Shown piece after piece: positions 8,224 to 15,604 of a stretch of DNA of 64,000 bases (position 1 is the first letter of the stretch; each line of letters opens with the position of its first letter). The translations under genes were made by a program, and so were the position numbers. Source of the DNA: Lyngbya sp. HA4199-MV5. GTDB taxonomy: Bacteria > Cyanobacteriota > Cyanobacteriia > Leptolyngbyales > Leptolyngbyaceae. The notes beneath the pieces were generated by a model. That model made no database searches, had not been told where the DNA came from, and saw only the letters and a list, made by a program, of their open reading frames with translations. The stretch covers positions 1 through 64,000 of the forward strand of contig JAHHHL010000031.1 of assembly GCA_019359375.1 (NCBI GenBank), given 5' to 3'.

Positions 8224-8413
8224 ATGGAGTCAATCATGTACGATCCAAACAAATCACTCCAAACTGTGACTACTCGAGATTTGTGGACGGCGTTGCACGG
8301 ATAATGACTGTGTGCCTGCACTGCTGGATCTGGCAAAAGGCTGGCAAACCGATGACTGCGAGGTTTACGATCGCGATCGTCTGGCAAAGATTCTGGGATT
8401 GATACTCACTTGA
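8224..8413 (+). pseudogene. Small frameshifted gene remnant
   Basis: ATG 8224 opens MYDPNKSLQTVTTRDLWTALH, then hits a stop after one more residue. Shifting frame by one base near 8300 gives DNDCVPALLDLAKGWQ and DDCEVYDRDRLAKILGL, ending at TGA 8413. The two pieces read as one small protein of about 62 aa with a single-base indel. I do not know its family. Confidence 0.45.
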
Positions 8414-8717
8414 TTGTTGTCATTTCACGCAATGTGAATGCCATCGTTAGAGCGAAGGAAATTCACCCCGTAGTCCGATCGCGGAAGGACTCATATCAGG
8501 TGTTAGATCCATAGGTGCTAGACACCAGTGCCGTGCCATTTGCATCACACACTCCTCATCGGGAAACTGCAAGTCGATTCGCTCCCAGTAACCAGGCTGA
8601 TTCGCTTGGGGACTGGTTTGGTCAAAAAATGCCAATCCGAGTTCAGTTTCTGCTGTTACATATCCTTCATTCCAGAGAGTTTTGCCCCCCTCACCCAAGT
8701 AGGCATAGCCGCGCACC

Positions 8718-8723
8718 AGCGTT
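8718..8723. repeat. Target site duplication, left copy
   Basis: AGCGTT directly precedes the left end of the IS element and is repeated at 11395-11400 directly after its right end. Confidence 0.8.
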
Positions 8724-8867
8724 TATCAGATGACAATGAGCAAGTCGGGGGACGACAGTGAGAGCGGCGGTTAAAGTGCACCCGCTAATCGGCTCACTTT
8801 GAGCCTCTGGCGAACGAAGAAAAAGACACTCTGAGGTGGTTCCGCTCGCGAAAGGGAAACGCCAAGA

Positions 8868-10598
8868 GTGTCTGGAAAAATCAAACCATATCAAACCCGA
8901 GTGTATATGACTGCACGAGAGCAAGGCTTCACGCAAGTGGCAGCCGCAGCGTTGGCTGGGTTTTCAGAACGCAGCGGACAACGCCTTGAAGCGGGAGAGC
9001 ATCAACCCAATCGCGGTCGTGTACGGGATTGGCGCAGCAGTCCCGACCCGTTAGCCGTGGTGTGGGACACCGAGCTAGAACCGTTGCTGAGAGCAGCACC
9101 AAAATTACAACCGATGACCTTGTTCGAGCTGCTGCAAGAGCGCTATCCGGGTAAGTACCCGCAAGTGTTACGGACTTTGCAACGGCGAGTGCAAGCCTGG
9201 AAAGCGCTGCACGGCGATGCCAAAGAAGTCATGTTTGCGCTACGGCATGAACCGGGAATGATGGGCTTGTCTGACTTCACCGAACTCAAAGGGGTTGAGA
9301 TTACCATTGGGGGCAAGCCGTTTGAGCATTTGTTATACCACTATCGCCTGGCTTACAGCGGCTGGCAGTATGCCGAGGTCATCCAGGGTGGTGAAAGTTT
9401 CATTGCCTTAGCCGAAGGGTTGCAGAATGCGCTCTTTGCCTGTGGCGGCGTGCCAAAGCAGCATCGCACCGACAGCTTGAGTGCCGCCTACCGTAACATG
9501 GGGGGCGTGCGCAACAAGCCCTTGACCCGGTTATACGATGAATTGTGTGACCATTATCGGATGCAGCCAACGCGCAACAATACCGGGATTGCCCATGAGA
9601 ATGGCTCGATTGAATCGCCGCATGGTCATCTCAAAAACCGCGTTGAGCAAGCGTTATTGCTACGCGGCAGTTATGACTTTGCAAGTATTGCTCAGTACCA
9701 AGCCTTCATTGACAGTGCGATTGCCAAATTGAATGCACAGCACACAGTCAAGATTGAGGCAGAGCAACAGCAACTTAAACCGTTGCCGAAATACCGCGTC
9801 CCGGATTACGAAGTTTTGACCGCAAAAGTGAGTTGTCGTAGCACGATTGACGTGCGCTGTGTCTTGTATACAGTGCCTGCCCGACTCATTGGTCGCCAAC
9901 TTGAACTGCATTTGCACCACGACCGCATCTTAGGCTATTTGGGCAAGCAACAAGTGCTGCAACTCCCTCGGCTGCGAGTCACAGACAAGGAAAAACGACG
10001 GGCACGCTGCATCAACTATCGTCATGTCGCCGAAGGACTGCGCCGCAAGCCCAGAGCCTTTTTGTACTGTACCTGGCAGCAAGACTTATTGCCCAACGCC
10101 ACTTGGCGTGAAGTCTGGCAGCAGTTGCAGACGCGGTTTGACCTCGACAGTGCCGCCATCCTCATCGTCGAAGCGTTGTACATTGCGGCGACCCAAAACC
10201 AAGAAGTGGCGGTGGCAAACTACCTCCAAAACCAACTCAATGCCAGCACGTTGACGCTGGTGGGCTTACGCCAGCAGTTTCAATTACTGAGTGCGCTGGG
10301 TTTGCCTGACCTAAACATTACCCAACATGACCTCTCAAACTATGACCAACTCTTGCAACCTGCCCGCGCCGACCAGCCCCTATCAGAACCTCAGCCTCTA
10401 CCTCAAGCAACTGCACCTGTCACACATGCTGCATCACTGGGAGAGCGTCGAGCAGCAGGCAATGCAAGAGAGTTGGTCTTACGCTCAATTCTTGCTGGCT
10501 CTGTGCGAATTGGAAGCGCAACGCCGTTGGACGGTGCGGCTCCAACGCGCCCTCGTCGAAGCGCAACTGCCAAACGGAAAAACGGTTTCCAACTTTGA
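8868..10598 (+). CDS. istA: IS21-type transposase IstA
   Basis: 576 aa. An N-terminal HTH region (residues about 10-45, VAAAALAGFSERSGQRLE) is followed by an integrase-type DDE domain: D in LSDFTELKG, D in HRTDSLSAAY and E in HENGSIESPHGHLKNRVEQ. A beta-barrel-like domain follows (YTVPARLIGRQLELHLH). IstA proteins normally end near LNITQHDLSNYDQLL; here the frame continues for about 90 residues through istB in another frame, giving a 272-bp overlap. The tail is Ala/Pro/Arg-rich and does not look like a domain. Acts with IstB on the element's ends. Confidence 0.92.
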   Translation: MSGKIKPYQTRVYMTAREQGFTQVAAAALAGFSERSGQRLEAGEHQPNRGRVRDWRSSPDPLAVVWDTELEPLLRAAPKLQPMTLFELLQERYPGKYPQVLRTLQRRVQAWKALHGDAKEVMFALRHEPGMMGLSDFTELKGVEITIGGKPFEHLLYHYRLAYSGWQYAEVIQGGESFIALAEGLQNALFACGGVPKQHRTDSLSAAYRNMGGVRNKPLTRLYDELCDHYRMQPTRNNTGIAHENGSIESPHGHLKNRVEQALLLRGSYDFASIAQYQAFIDSAIAKLNAQHTVKIEAEQQQLKPLPKYRVPDYEVLTAKVSCRSTIDVRCVLYTVPARLIGRQLELHLHHDRILGYLGKQQVLQLPRLRVTDKEKRRARCINYRHVAEGLRRKPRAFLYCTWQQDLLPNATWREVWQQLQTRFDLDSAAILIVEALYIAATQNQEVAVANYLQNQLNASTLTLVGLRQQFQLLSALGLPDLNITQHDLSNYDQLLQPARADQPLSEPQPLPQATAPVTHAASLGERRAAGNARELVLRSILAGSVRIGSATPLDGAAPTRPRRSATAKRKNGFQL

Positions 10599-11166
10599 CT
10601 TTAGCCATTGTCCGTCCTTCAATCCGGCACCCTTGATGCAACTCACCGATGACCCTAGTTGGCTGGAACGTGCCGAAAATCTCTTGCTGTTTGGGGCTTC
10701 GGGAGTCGGCAAGTCGCATTTGGCGGCTGCCGTCTCACGGCGCATGCTTGAGTTTGGCAAACGGGTCAAATTCTTTTCCGCCCTGGCGCTGGTGCAGCAG
10801 TTGCAGCAAGCGAAACTACACCTTCAATTGCAACTGCTGCTCAAAAAGCTCGACCGCTTTGATTTGCTCGTGCTAGACGATTTGGGCTATGTCAAAAAGT
10901 CAGACGCCGAAACCTCTGTCCTGTTTGAGTTGATTGCGCATCGCTATGAGCGCCGTAGTCTACTGATTACGGCAAATCAACCGTTCAGCCAGTGGGACGT
11001 GATCTTTACCGATTCGATGATGACCGTGGCAGCGGTTGACCGACTGGTGCATCATGCCCTGATTGTTGAGATTCAAACCGAAAGTTATCGCAAACAGTCG
11101 GCAGTGGTGCGCGCTAGCACTCCCACTCCCACCACCAAGGCGGTCTCCTCAACGGCACGATCTTAG
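10327..11166 (+). CDS. istB: IS21-type helper ATPase IstB
   Basis: 279 aa, AAA+ ATPase of the IstB/DnaC class that controls target choice and stimulates IstA. Walker A LFGASGVGKSHLA and Walker B LLVLDDLGYV are present, followed by sensor-like TANQPFSQW. Two nearby ATGs (10327, 10342) are possible starts; homology to IstB begins around LYLKQLHLSHM. It overlaps istA by 272 bp in a different frame. Confidence 0.92.
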   Translation: MTSQTMTNSCNLPAPTSPYQNLSLYLKQLHLSHMLHHWESVEQQAMQESWSYAQFLLALCELEAQRRWTVRLQRALVEAQLPNGKTVSNFDFSHCPSFNPAPLMQLTDDPSWLERAENLLLFGASGVGKSHLAAAVSRRMLEFGKRVKFFSALALVQQLQQAKLHLQLQLLLKKLDRFDLLVLDDLGYVKKSDAETSVLFELIAHRYERRSLLITANQPFSQWDVIFTDSMMTVAAVDRLVHHALIVEIQTESYRKQSAVVRASTPTPTTKAVSSTARS

Positions 11167-11211
11167 TTGTCGTCGCGATCCTCATTGTCGTTTCGATCTG
11201 TACTGTCGCGT
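11158..11211. repeat. Three tandem 18-bp repeats in the right end of the IS
   Basis: CGATCTTAGTTGTCG, CGATCCTCATTGTCG and CGATCTGTACTGTCG start at 11158, 11176 and 11194, exactly 18 bp apart. The first overlaps the 3' end of istB. The left end holds related GACAATGAG and CGACAGTGAG elements at about 8733 and 8749. Such sub-terminal repeats are the usual IstA binding sites in IS21 elements. Confidence 0.7.
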
Positions 11212-11394
11212 TGCTGTGGGTTCTAGGCAGCGCGACACTCACCTGCTGCTTTTGACACTCTGACCGATCTACCGACTCGGTCATTTTGCCGCTCTGCCTT
11301 GTTCCTTTTCCGAAGCCCGCTTGGGTTGTTTTTTGCTGCTCACTCACCCGTCTGCGTCACTGACGCGACCTGAAGATGTGCTTGACATTTGATA

Positions 11395-11400
11395 AGCGTT
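11395..11400. repeat. Target site duplication, right copy
   Basis: AGCGTT, identical to 8718-8723, directly after the right terminal inverted repeat. Confidence 0.8.
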
Positions 11401-11768
11401 CCTCGTTCAGCCCGTGCCCAGACATGATACTCAACGACTCGATGGGTGTAAAAATAATGGGCGATGCCAAAGTCTCGGCTCAAGTGTTGAAGTACAGGTT
11501 TAATCCGCGATCCAAGAGATTGATGCTCATTCAGCGGCATCACATCTCCAATGACAAATATCCAACCACGAACTGGAGGGGAGACAAAGACTCTGGGGTC
11601 AGGACGAATGCCCTCCGTCCATCCGCAGGGTTGGAGATTTTGTAGATGCAGGGCGGGCTACCTCCTGTGGATTGGTAGCAGCGATGACCCACCAGGCTTG
11701 TTTATAGCCGAAGGGTTGAGGACGGTCGGGTTGCGGTGATTGAGGGTCAAAGAGGGTATTCCACACAT

Positions 11769-13253
11769 TCATTGCGAATTCAGCCAACGAAACTGTAACC
11801 GCTTCTGAGATCGAGGGTGTTTCTGTTCGTGCCATCGTCCAACTAACACCACCATCTGCTGACAAATCTCTTGCCACTGAGCAGGCGTTGCCCATTCAAC
11901 CTCTGTCATCTCAAGCGGCAATGCTGAGGGGTACTCCAAGGCTCCCCTGCTAAACCGCTCTGGAACATCCCATAGCACCAACTGAATTTCTGACCAAACA
12001 TGCAACGGTTTGGATTTGATTAAATCCCCAATCACACCCACCCCTCCAACTCCGTGTTCATTGTGAAGTTGCTGGGCGATCGCTTGAGCTTGAGACCACC
12101 ATACTTGGTGTTGCTGGGTATCCTGTCGCTGGTTCCGTTCAATTCGACGCAGAACGCGCACCCACTCATACCCCGGCATGAGCCGAACGGTTTCCACCGA
12201 GCCTACACTCATGAGCAGCATGGCGATCGCATTGCGTGTTCCGGTTTGACCGCCGATGAGTGGGAAAGGTCCCCCTTCCAGCTTGGTTTCAGGACACCAA
12301 GCGATGAACTGTTCAACGCTAATGTTAGAAGGAGTCAAATCAACCACTGGCTCAAACGGCACACTCCCCCAACTCACTTCTTCTCCCACTTCATACGCCA
12401 GTCGCCATCGACGCGGTTGAGCAATACTGGTAAAAGCAGGGAGTTTCTCATCGGTTGACCAAAGCAGTTGCGGGCTGAAGGTCAAGCCAGCTACACCTCG
12501 ATAGCACCCATCCGCATCAAGCGATCGTACCTGATACCCCTCTGTTGACCATTCCCAGAATTGGGTCTGTTGTGTGATTGGATTCACCACCCAGTAGTGC
12601 GGCACGGCTCCCTGTTCGTAGTACTGCCGCCGCACCCCTTCATCGATATCTGCTTTTTCCGGCAAAACGATTTCAATCACCAGATCTGCTACGTCTTCGA
12701 TGTAGCAATCATGCAGAATGTTTTCTGCCAGCCGCACGTCTCCCACCATCAGCACATCAGGGGTAAACATATGCTGTCCCACTTGCATCCCGTAGTTGGG
12801 ACCAAAGCAGGAGCCAAGCGCGGCTTGACTGACGGCAGCAGAGAGAGAATTGCGGAGTTGATTGCGAACCCAGTGATGTTCACCTAAATAGCGTGAACCG
12901 AGTGGTGGCCACCAATTCTCCCGATAGTTTGGATCAATCGGCAAATCCTCTGCCCAAGTTAACCACTCGTCAGGCGATCGGTGTGGGAGGTCATGAGCAA
13001 GTCGCAGCGCTTCCCACCATAGGTCAAGTGAGGCGAAGGCAATGGCACTTTCCAATCCCCAACCAATCAGTGCTTCTTTGAGCAACCAACGGCTCCCGTC
13101 CAACATGCCGCCCACCAAAAACTTGCCGTCCACCAGTTCCAAGCGAAACTCAGGATAGAGATAATCAGTCTGTTCAATTTGGCGGGAGGCGTAATGACAC
13201 TCCAGATCTTCCTGGGGTGTGCGTTGTCCTTGCGATTTGTTGTCACTTGCCAT
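11769..13253 (-). CDS. Large Uma2-family protein (PD-(D/E)xK nuclease fold)
   Basis: 494 aa, longer than the usual 180-300 aa. The Uma2/DUF820 core lies at about residues 100-260: LGSCFGPNYGMQVGQHMFTP, DVLMVGD, ADLVIEIVLPEKADIDEG (the D-x(n)-E-x-(V) catalytic strand) and YYEQGAVPHYWVVNP. The first 100 and last 230 residues are extra; the C-terminal part contains LIKSKPLHVWSEIQLVLWD. Uma2 proteins are abundant in cyanobacteria, but their biological role is unclear. The stop overlaps the start of the following (now broken) gene, which argues that the two were cotranscribed. Confidence 0.8.
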   Translation of the reverse strand: MASDNKSQGQRTPQEDLECHYASRQIEQTDYLYPEFRLELVDGKFLVGGMLDGSRWLLKEALIGWGLESAIAFASLDLWWEALRLAHDLPHRSPDEWLTWAEDLPIDPNYRENWWPPLGSRYLGEHHWVRNQLRNSLSAAVSQAALGSCFGPNYGMQVGQHMFTPDVLMVGDVRLAENILHDCYIEDVADLVIEIVLPEKADIDEGVRRQYYEQGAVPHYWVVNPITQQTQFWEWSTEGYQVRSLDADGCYRGVAGLTFSPQLLWSTDEKLPAFTSIAQPRRWRLAYEVGEEVSWGSVPFEPVVDLTPSNISVEQFIAWCPETKLEGGPFPLIGGQTGTRNAIAMLLMSVGSVETVRLMPGYEWVRVLRRIERNQRQDTQQHQVWWSQAQAIAQQLHNEHGVGGVGVIGDLIKSKPLHVWSEIQLVLWDVPERFSRGALEYPSALPLEMTEVEWATPAQWQEICQQMVVLVGRWHEQKHPRSQKRLQFRWLNSQ

Positions 13254-13392
13254 GAGTTAATCCTCAGCTAGATTCGGGAATGTCCTCTGCAAGACAGGTT
13301 CACCAAAAGTTGGGAAGAACCAAAAGCAGTTGTCGTTTGATAGAGAGCACAACATCTGGCAGTTAGAACGAAAGTTGGGATAAAACGAATCC

Positions 13393-13433
13393 GCTTCACA
13401 AAATCCCTGTCGACGCGACAGAGTTCGTTTGAC
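13393..13433. repeat. Dispersed palindromic repeat, copy C
   Basis: GCTTCACAAAATCCCTGTCG then ACGCGACAGAGTTCGTTTG. Core CTGTCGACGCGACAG is a perfect CTGTCG/CGACAG dyad with a 3-nt centre. Closely matches copy B at 5081-5122. It lies in the non-coding gap 13254-13516 upstream of the Uma2 gene, where I see nothing else. Confidence 0.6.
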
Positions 13434-13516
13434 CTTTATGAATGAAGCCGTTTCAATAGTTTAAAGAGTTGTTTAGCTGCTCTCACCCTTTGCAGAAACC
13501 AAATTACTCAGCTTGT

Positions 13517-13750
13517 TTAACACACGTCAGCGTAAATAGGAATCGGAATTCGATTTACTGATTGCAGGCGTTTCTCAAGTGCCTCAATTTGATTTTTGTG
13601 TTCTATCAATGATGAGCAGTACTTAGGGAGTTTAGTGATTAGGTTATGTGTTGTCGCAACATAAATTGTAATGGCGATTGAACGCGAATTTTGCTCTGTA
13701 CGAAACTCTAAAGCAAACTCAGATAGCGATCGCTTCAGAATAGTAGTCAC
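13517..13750 (-). CDS. Possible small unknown protein
   Basis: 77 aa from a GTG start, with no clear ribosome binding site. The second half (KYCSSLIEHKNQIEALEKRLQS) looks like a short amphipathic helix or coiled coil. It overlaps a copy of the dispersed palindromic repeat (13639-13672), so it may be a chance frame or a gene invaded by the repeat. No homology recognised; low confidence. Confidence 0.3.
   Translation of the reverse strand: MTTILKRSLSEFALEFRTEQNSRSIAITIYVATTHNLITKLPKYCSSLIEHKNQIEALEKRLQSVNRIPIPIYADVC
13639..13672. repeat. Dispersed palindromic repeat, copy D (partial)
   Basis: TTAGGTTATGTGTTGTCG then CAACATAAATTG. TGTGTTGTC-n-C-n-ACA-n-AAATTG matches copy A (TGTGTTGTCACGACAGAAATTG positions) at nearly all bases, with the flanking CTTCA part missing. 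Confidence 0.42.
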
Positions 13751-13864
13751 AGCAATCTAAATTACTATGAACTAGCCTCGACGTTACTGGAAGTCCAGTC
13801 ATGTGAACAAAAGAAACATGAGGGGCAATTAAGCGTTTCAACCAAGTTAAAAGTAGTATTGACA

Positions 13865-13879
13865 AACTTGAATCAAGTT
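13865..13879. promoter_or_regulatory. 15-bp dyad overlapping the translation start region
   Basis: AACTTGAATCAAGTT is a perfect dyad (7-bp arms, central A) ending directly before ATG 13880. A TTGACA at 13859-13864 lies just before it. A protein bound here would block both transcription and ribosome access; possible autorepression by the HTH-containing product is inference. Confidence 0.45.
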
Positions 13880-14407
13880 ATGGCATCGAGGTCGAACAAT
13901 TCTAAAGTGAAGGGTGTCTGGCTAGTTGCCATCCCGATCAATCAAGAATTCTCACAACCTCAATTTCATTTTGGAGAAAGAGTCAAATGGTGGGTAGAAA
14001 CCAAATCAACAAGAAATTGGTTGACAGGACGCATCAAGGGTATGTGGTTTACAGAGAAATATGAATGGGAGTACTGGGTTGAGGTTGATCCTAAAAGTGT
14101 AGATGGACTGGAGTTGGAAGATTCAACCACACTAAGAGAATCAGCTTTGAAGTTTGTAAAGGATGCCAACTCAACCCGTGAATTTCTGCAACCGATTAGC
14201 GAGTGGCAACCCACTCACCTGGCTGCTACATTCTTGGGGTTGTCTCCGGATCAATTACGGAACCTACGACTTAGGGGAGTCTTTGTCGAGGGGCAGCATT
14301 ATCGAGATACCAGTTTGCCTAACAGCGCACGACCATGTTGGCAGTGGCATGTGGAACGATGCAATCAACAGTTAGCGAAGAAGCGTAAAAGCGTCAAAGA
14401 TGGTTAA
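13880..14407 (+). CDS. Unknown protein, SH3-like N-terminus fused to a HTH-like C-terminus
   Basis: 175 aa from ATG 13880 (TTG 13859 also in frame). The N-terminal part (QFHFGERVKWW, then strands through EYWVEVD and a later LRESALKFV) resembles the small proteins at 2652 and 3366. The C-terminal part (HLAATFLGLSPDQLRNLRLRG, then GQHYRDTS and WQWHVERC) has the look of an excisionase/MerR-like winged helix. So the two functions that are separate genes at 2652-4030 may be joined here; that is inference. Its stop overlaps the convergent gene's stop by 4 bp. Confidence 0.6.
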   Translation: MASRSNNSKVKGVWLVAIPINQEFSQPQFHFGERVKWWVETKSTRNWLTGRIKGMWFTEKYEWEYWVEVDPKSVDGLELEDSTTLRESALKFVKDANSTREFLQPISEWQPTHLAATFLGLSPDQLRNLRLRGVFVEGQHYRDTSLPNSARPCWQWHVERCNQQLAKKRKSVKDG

Positions 14408-15426
14408 TTCCCGTCGCTGTCGGCGGTGCCCAATAAGTAAAACCAGGCAATTTGAACTCCGCGCGAACCACGCTTAGACGGGGCACACCCTAAACCATAT
14501 CGGGCATATTTCTCCTTGGCATTTTTATGCTCTGCAATCAAGCAAAAGGCAGTTTTGCTGAAAGGATAGCCGCATTGTTTAGCCATCTCATAAGCTTTAG
14601 CAGGAGTCAACCATTGCGTTGTCTCTGAAGTGGGTGCATCTGCTGTAACCTCACTGGTTACAGATGAATTGGATTGGGAGGTCACTGCAACTGAATTAGG
14701 GCGATCCTGATCGGGCAAATGACCATCCGATTCTGATGCTGAATTCGCTTTTGCTGCGGAACTATCGCTAGACGCTCCATTTAAACTTTCAACCGGAGTT
14801 GCAGGGTCAGTTGAACAGTCATTATGACCTGCTACACCATTATTCTTCGTTTCGCTAGGATGCTCCTCATCTTTATTCAAAGGATTATCTATTCCTGAAT
14901 TCTGTTCTAGGTTCAGAGTCTGGAGTAGCTTAAGAAGTTGTTGAATCTGACACTGGATCTCATCAGGAGCGATAGGAGGGTCAAGATCAGGATTGACTTC
15001 AGAGTTTTTAGGGTCTGAATCAGAGGAGGCATGAGCAGCAGGATTGGAATTATGTGCTTCGAGACTGGACAAGCGGCGCTCTAATGCTGATGTCGATGCT
15101 AAAATCTGATCTTTCAATATAAGGAACTGATGCTCCAGGAGCGATAGCCGACTGGAGAGGGACATTACCTCAAGACTGTTTGCCAATAATCGACTAAGTT
15201 GACTCAGCTCATTTTCTAGAGCAGGGGAAGTAGGGTGCTGATTCATGTTTAGGAGAGACCGAGTTGGTATTGGAGGTGTAGGGGGATTTGACAATGGTTG
15301 GACAATGTATTGCTGACAAATATGGTTAACTAGGTCTGTCAAGCTAACTCCTTCAGTTTGCGCTCTCTCTCGCAATGCGCTTTTAAGTTCTTCTGAGAAT
15401 TTAAGGTTTGTTTGTTTCTCTGACAT
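14404..15426 (-). CDS. RHH-type DNA-binding protein with coiled coil and C-terminal HTH-like domain
   Basis: 340 aa from ATG 15426, which has GGAGAAA 7 bp upstream; an upstream in-frame start at 15495 is less likely. The N-terminus LKFSEELKSALRERAQTEG followed by SLTDLVNHICQQY is a ribbon-helix-helix domain. A leucine-rich coiled coil follows (LSRLLANSLEVMSLSSRL and on), then a long Ser/Asn/Asp-rich linker, and a C-terminal WLTPAKAYEMAKQCGY domain with AFCLIAEHKN and YARYGLGC that looks DNA-binding. Plausibly a plasmid or recombinase regulator. Palindromes 90 and 165 bp upstream may be its operators. Confidence 0.6.
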   Translation of the reverse strand: MSEKQTNLKFSEELKSALRERAQTEGVSLTDLVNHICQQYIVQPLSNPPTPPIPTRSLLNMNQHPTSPALENELSQLSRLLANSLEVMSLSSRLSLLEHQFLILKDQILASTSALERRLSSLEAHNSNPAAHASSDSDPKNSEVNPDLDPPIAPDEIQCQIQQLLKLLQTLNLEQNSGIDNPLNKDEEHPSETKNNGVAGHNDCSTDPATPVESLNGASSDSSAAKANSASESDGHLPDQDRPNSVAVTSQSNSSVTSEVTADAPTSETTQWLTPAKAYEMAKQCGYPFSKTAFCLIAEHKNAKEKYARYGLGCAPSKRGSRGVQIAWFYLLGTADSDGN

Positions 15427-15515
15427 AGGATTTTCTCCAGGATGAGGTAGTTGAAGGTAGCTATGATCTCTATGTAGTTTGTTCATAAAGTTCATAAGAT
15501 ATAGATCTGTATTGT

Positions 15516-15527
15516 CTGTAGCTACAG
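15516..15527. promoter_or_regulatory. 12-bp perfect palindrome upstream of the RHH gene
   Basis: CTGTAGCTACAG, 90 bp before the start at 15426. It shares the GTAGCTAC/AGCTAC core with 15589-15604. Candidate operator for the adjacent RHH protein. Confidence 0.45.
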
Positions 15528-15588
15528 AAGTTATAGATTTTTCAAGTTTGCTTAAAGGTGTGAATGCTATGTTTAGTACGAAAATCTA

Positions 15589-15604
15589 GTAGCTGCATAG
15601 CTAC
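15589..15604. promoter_or_regulatory. Inverted repeat GTAGCT-n4-AGCTAC
   Basis: GTAGCTGCATAGCTAC: perfect 6-bp arms with the self-complementary centre GCAT, hence a 16-bp palindrome. Second candidate operator in the spacer between the RHH gene and the recombinase. Confidence 0.45.

Larger units (their letters stand above)
8724..11394 (+). mobile_element. Complete IS21-family insertion sequence
   Basis: 2671 bp. The left end TATCAGATGACAATGAG and the reverse complement of the right end TATCAAATGTCAAGCAC match at 11 of the first 13 positions. AGCGTT flanks both sides (8718-8723, 11395-11400), and removing the element plus one copy restores the reading frame of the interrupted gene, which fixes the ends precisely. 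It carries intact istA and istB genes and multiple internal repeats near the right end. Ends lack the TGT start common in IS21, so it may be a distinct subgroup. Apparently intact and fairly recent. Confidence 0.88.
8447..11772 (-). pseudogene. Unknown gene, frameshifted and split by the IS21-type element
   Basis: The gene starts at ATG 11772, overlapping the stop of the Uma2 gene (ATGA). It reads MNVWNTLFDPQSPQ...NPQEVA, then needs a one-base shift near 11650-11660 to continue as LQNLQPCGWTEGIRPDPRVF and on to HVWARAERGTL at 11395. The IS interrupts it there. Reading resumes at 8723 as VRGYAYLGEGGKTLWNEG and ends at 8447. Joining across one copy of the target duplication restores ERGTLVRGYAYLGEGG in frame. 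The intact protein would be about 215-220 aa. Family not recognised; position suggests it worked with the Uma2 protein. Confidence 0.8.

Noticed and set aside
8691-8936. Leftward 81-residue frame across the IS left end
   Set aside because: It spans the junction of IS and host gene and is antisense to istA's upstream region; low-complexity, no ribosome binding site.
11599-11895. Separate small gene at the end of the Uma2 gene
   Set aside because: The frame from 11895 is only an extension; the meaningful part begins at ATG 11772 and is the first piece of the gene split by the IS.
12054-12458. Rightward 134-residue frame inside the Uma2 gene
   Set aside because: Fully antisense to the long, well-supported Uma2 protein; a shadow frame.
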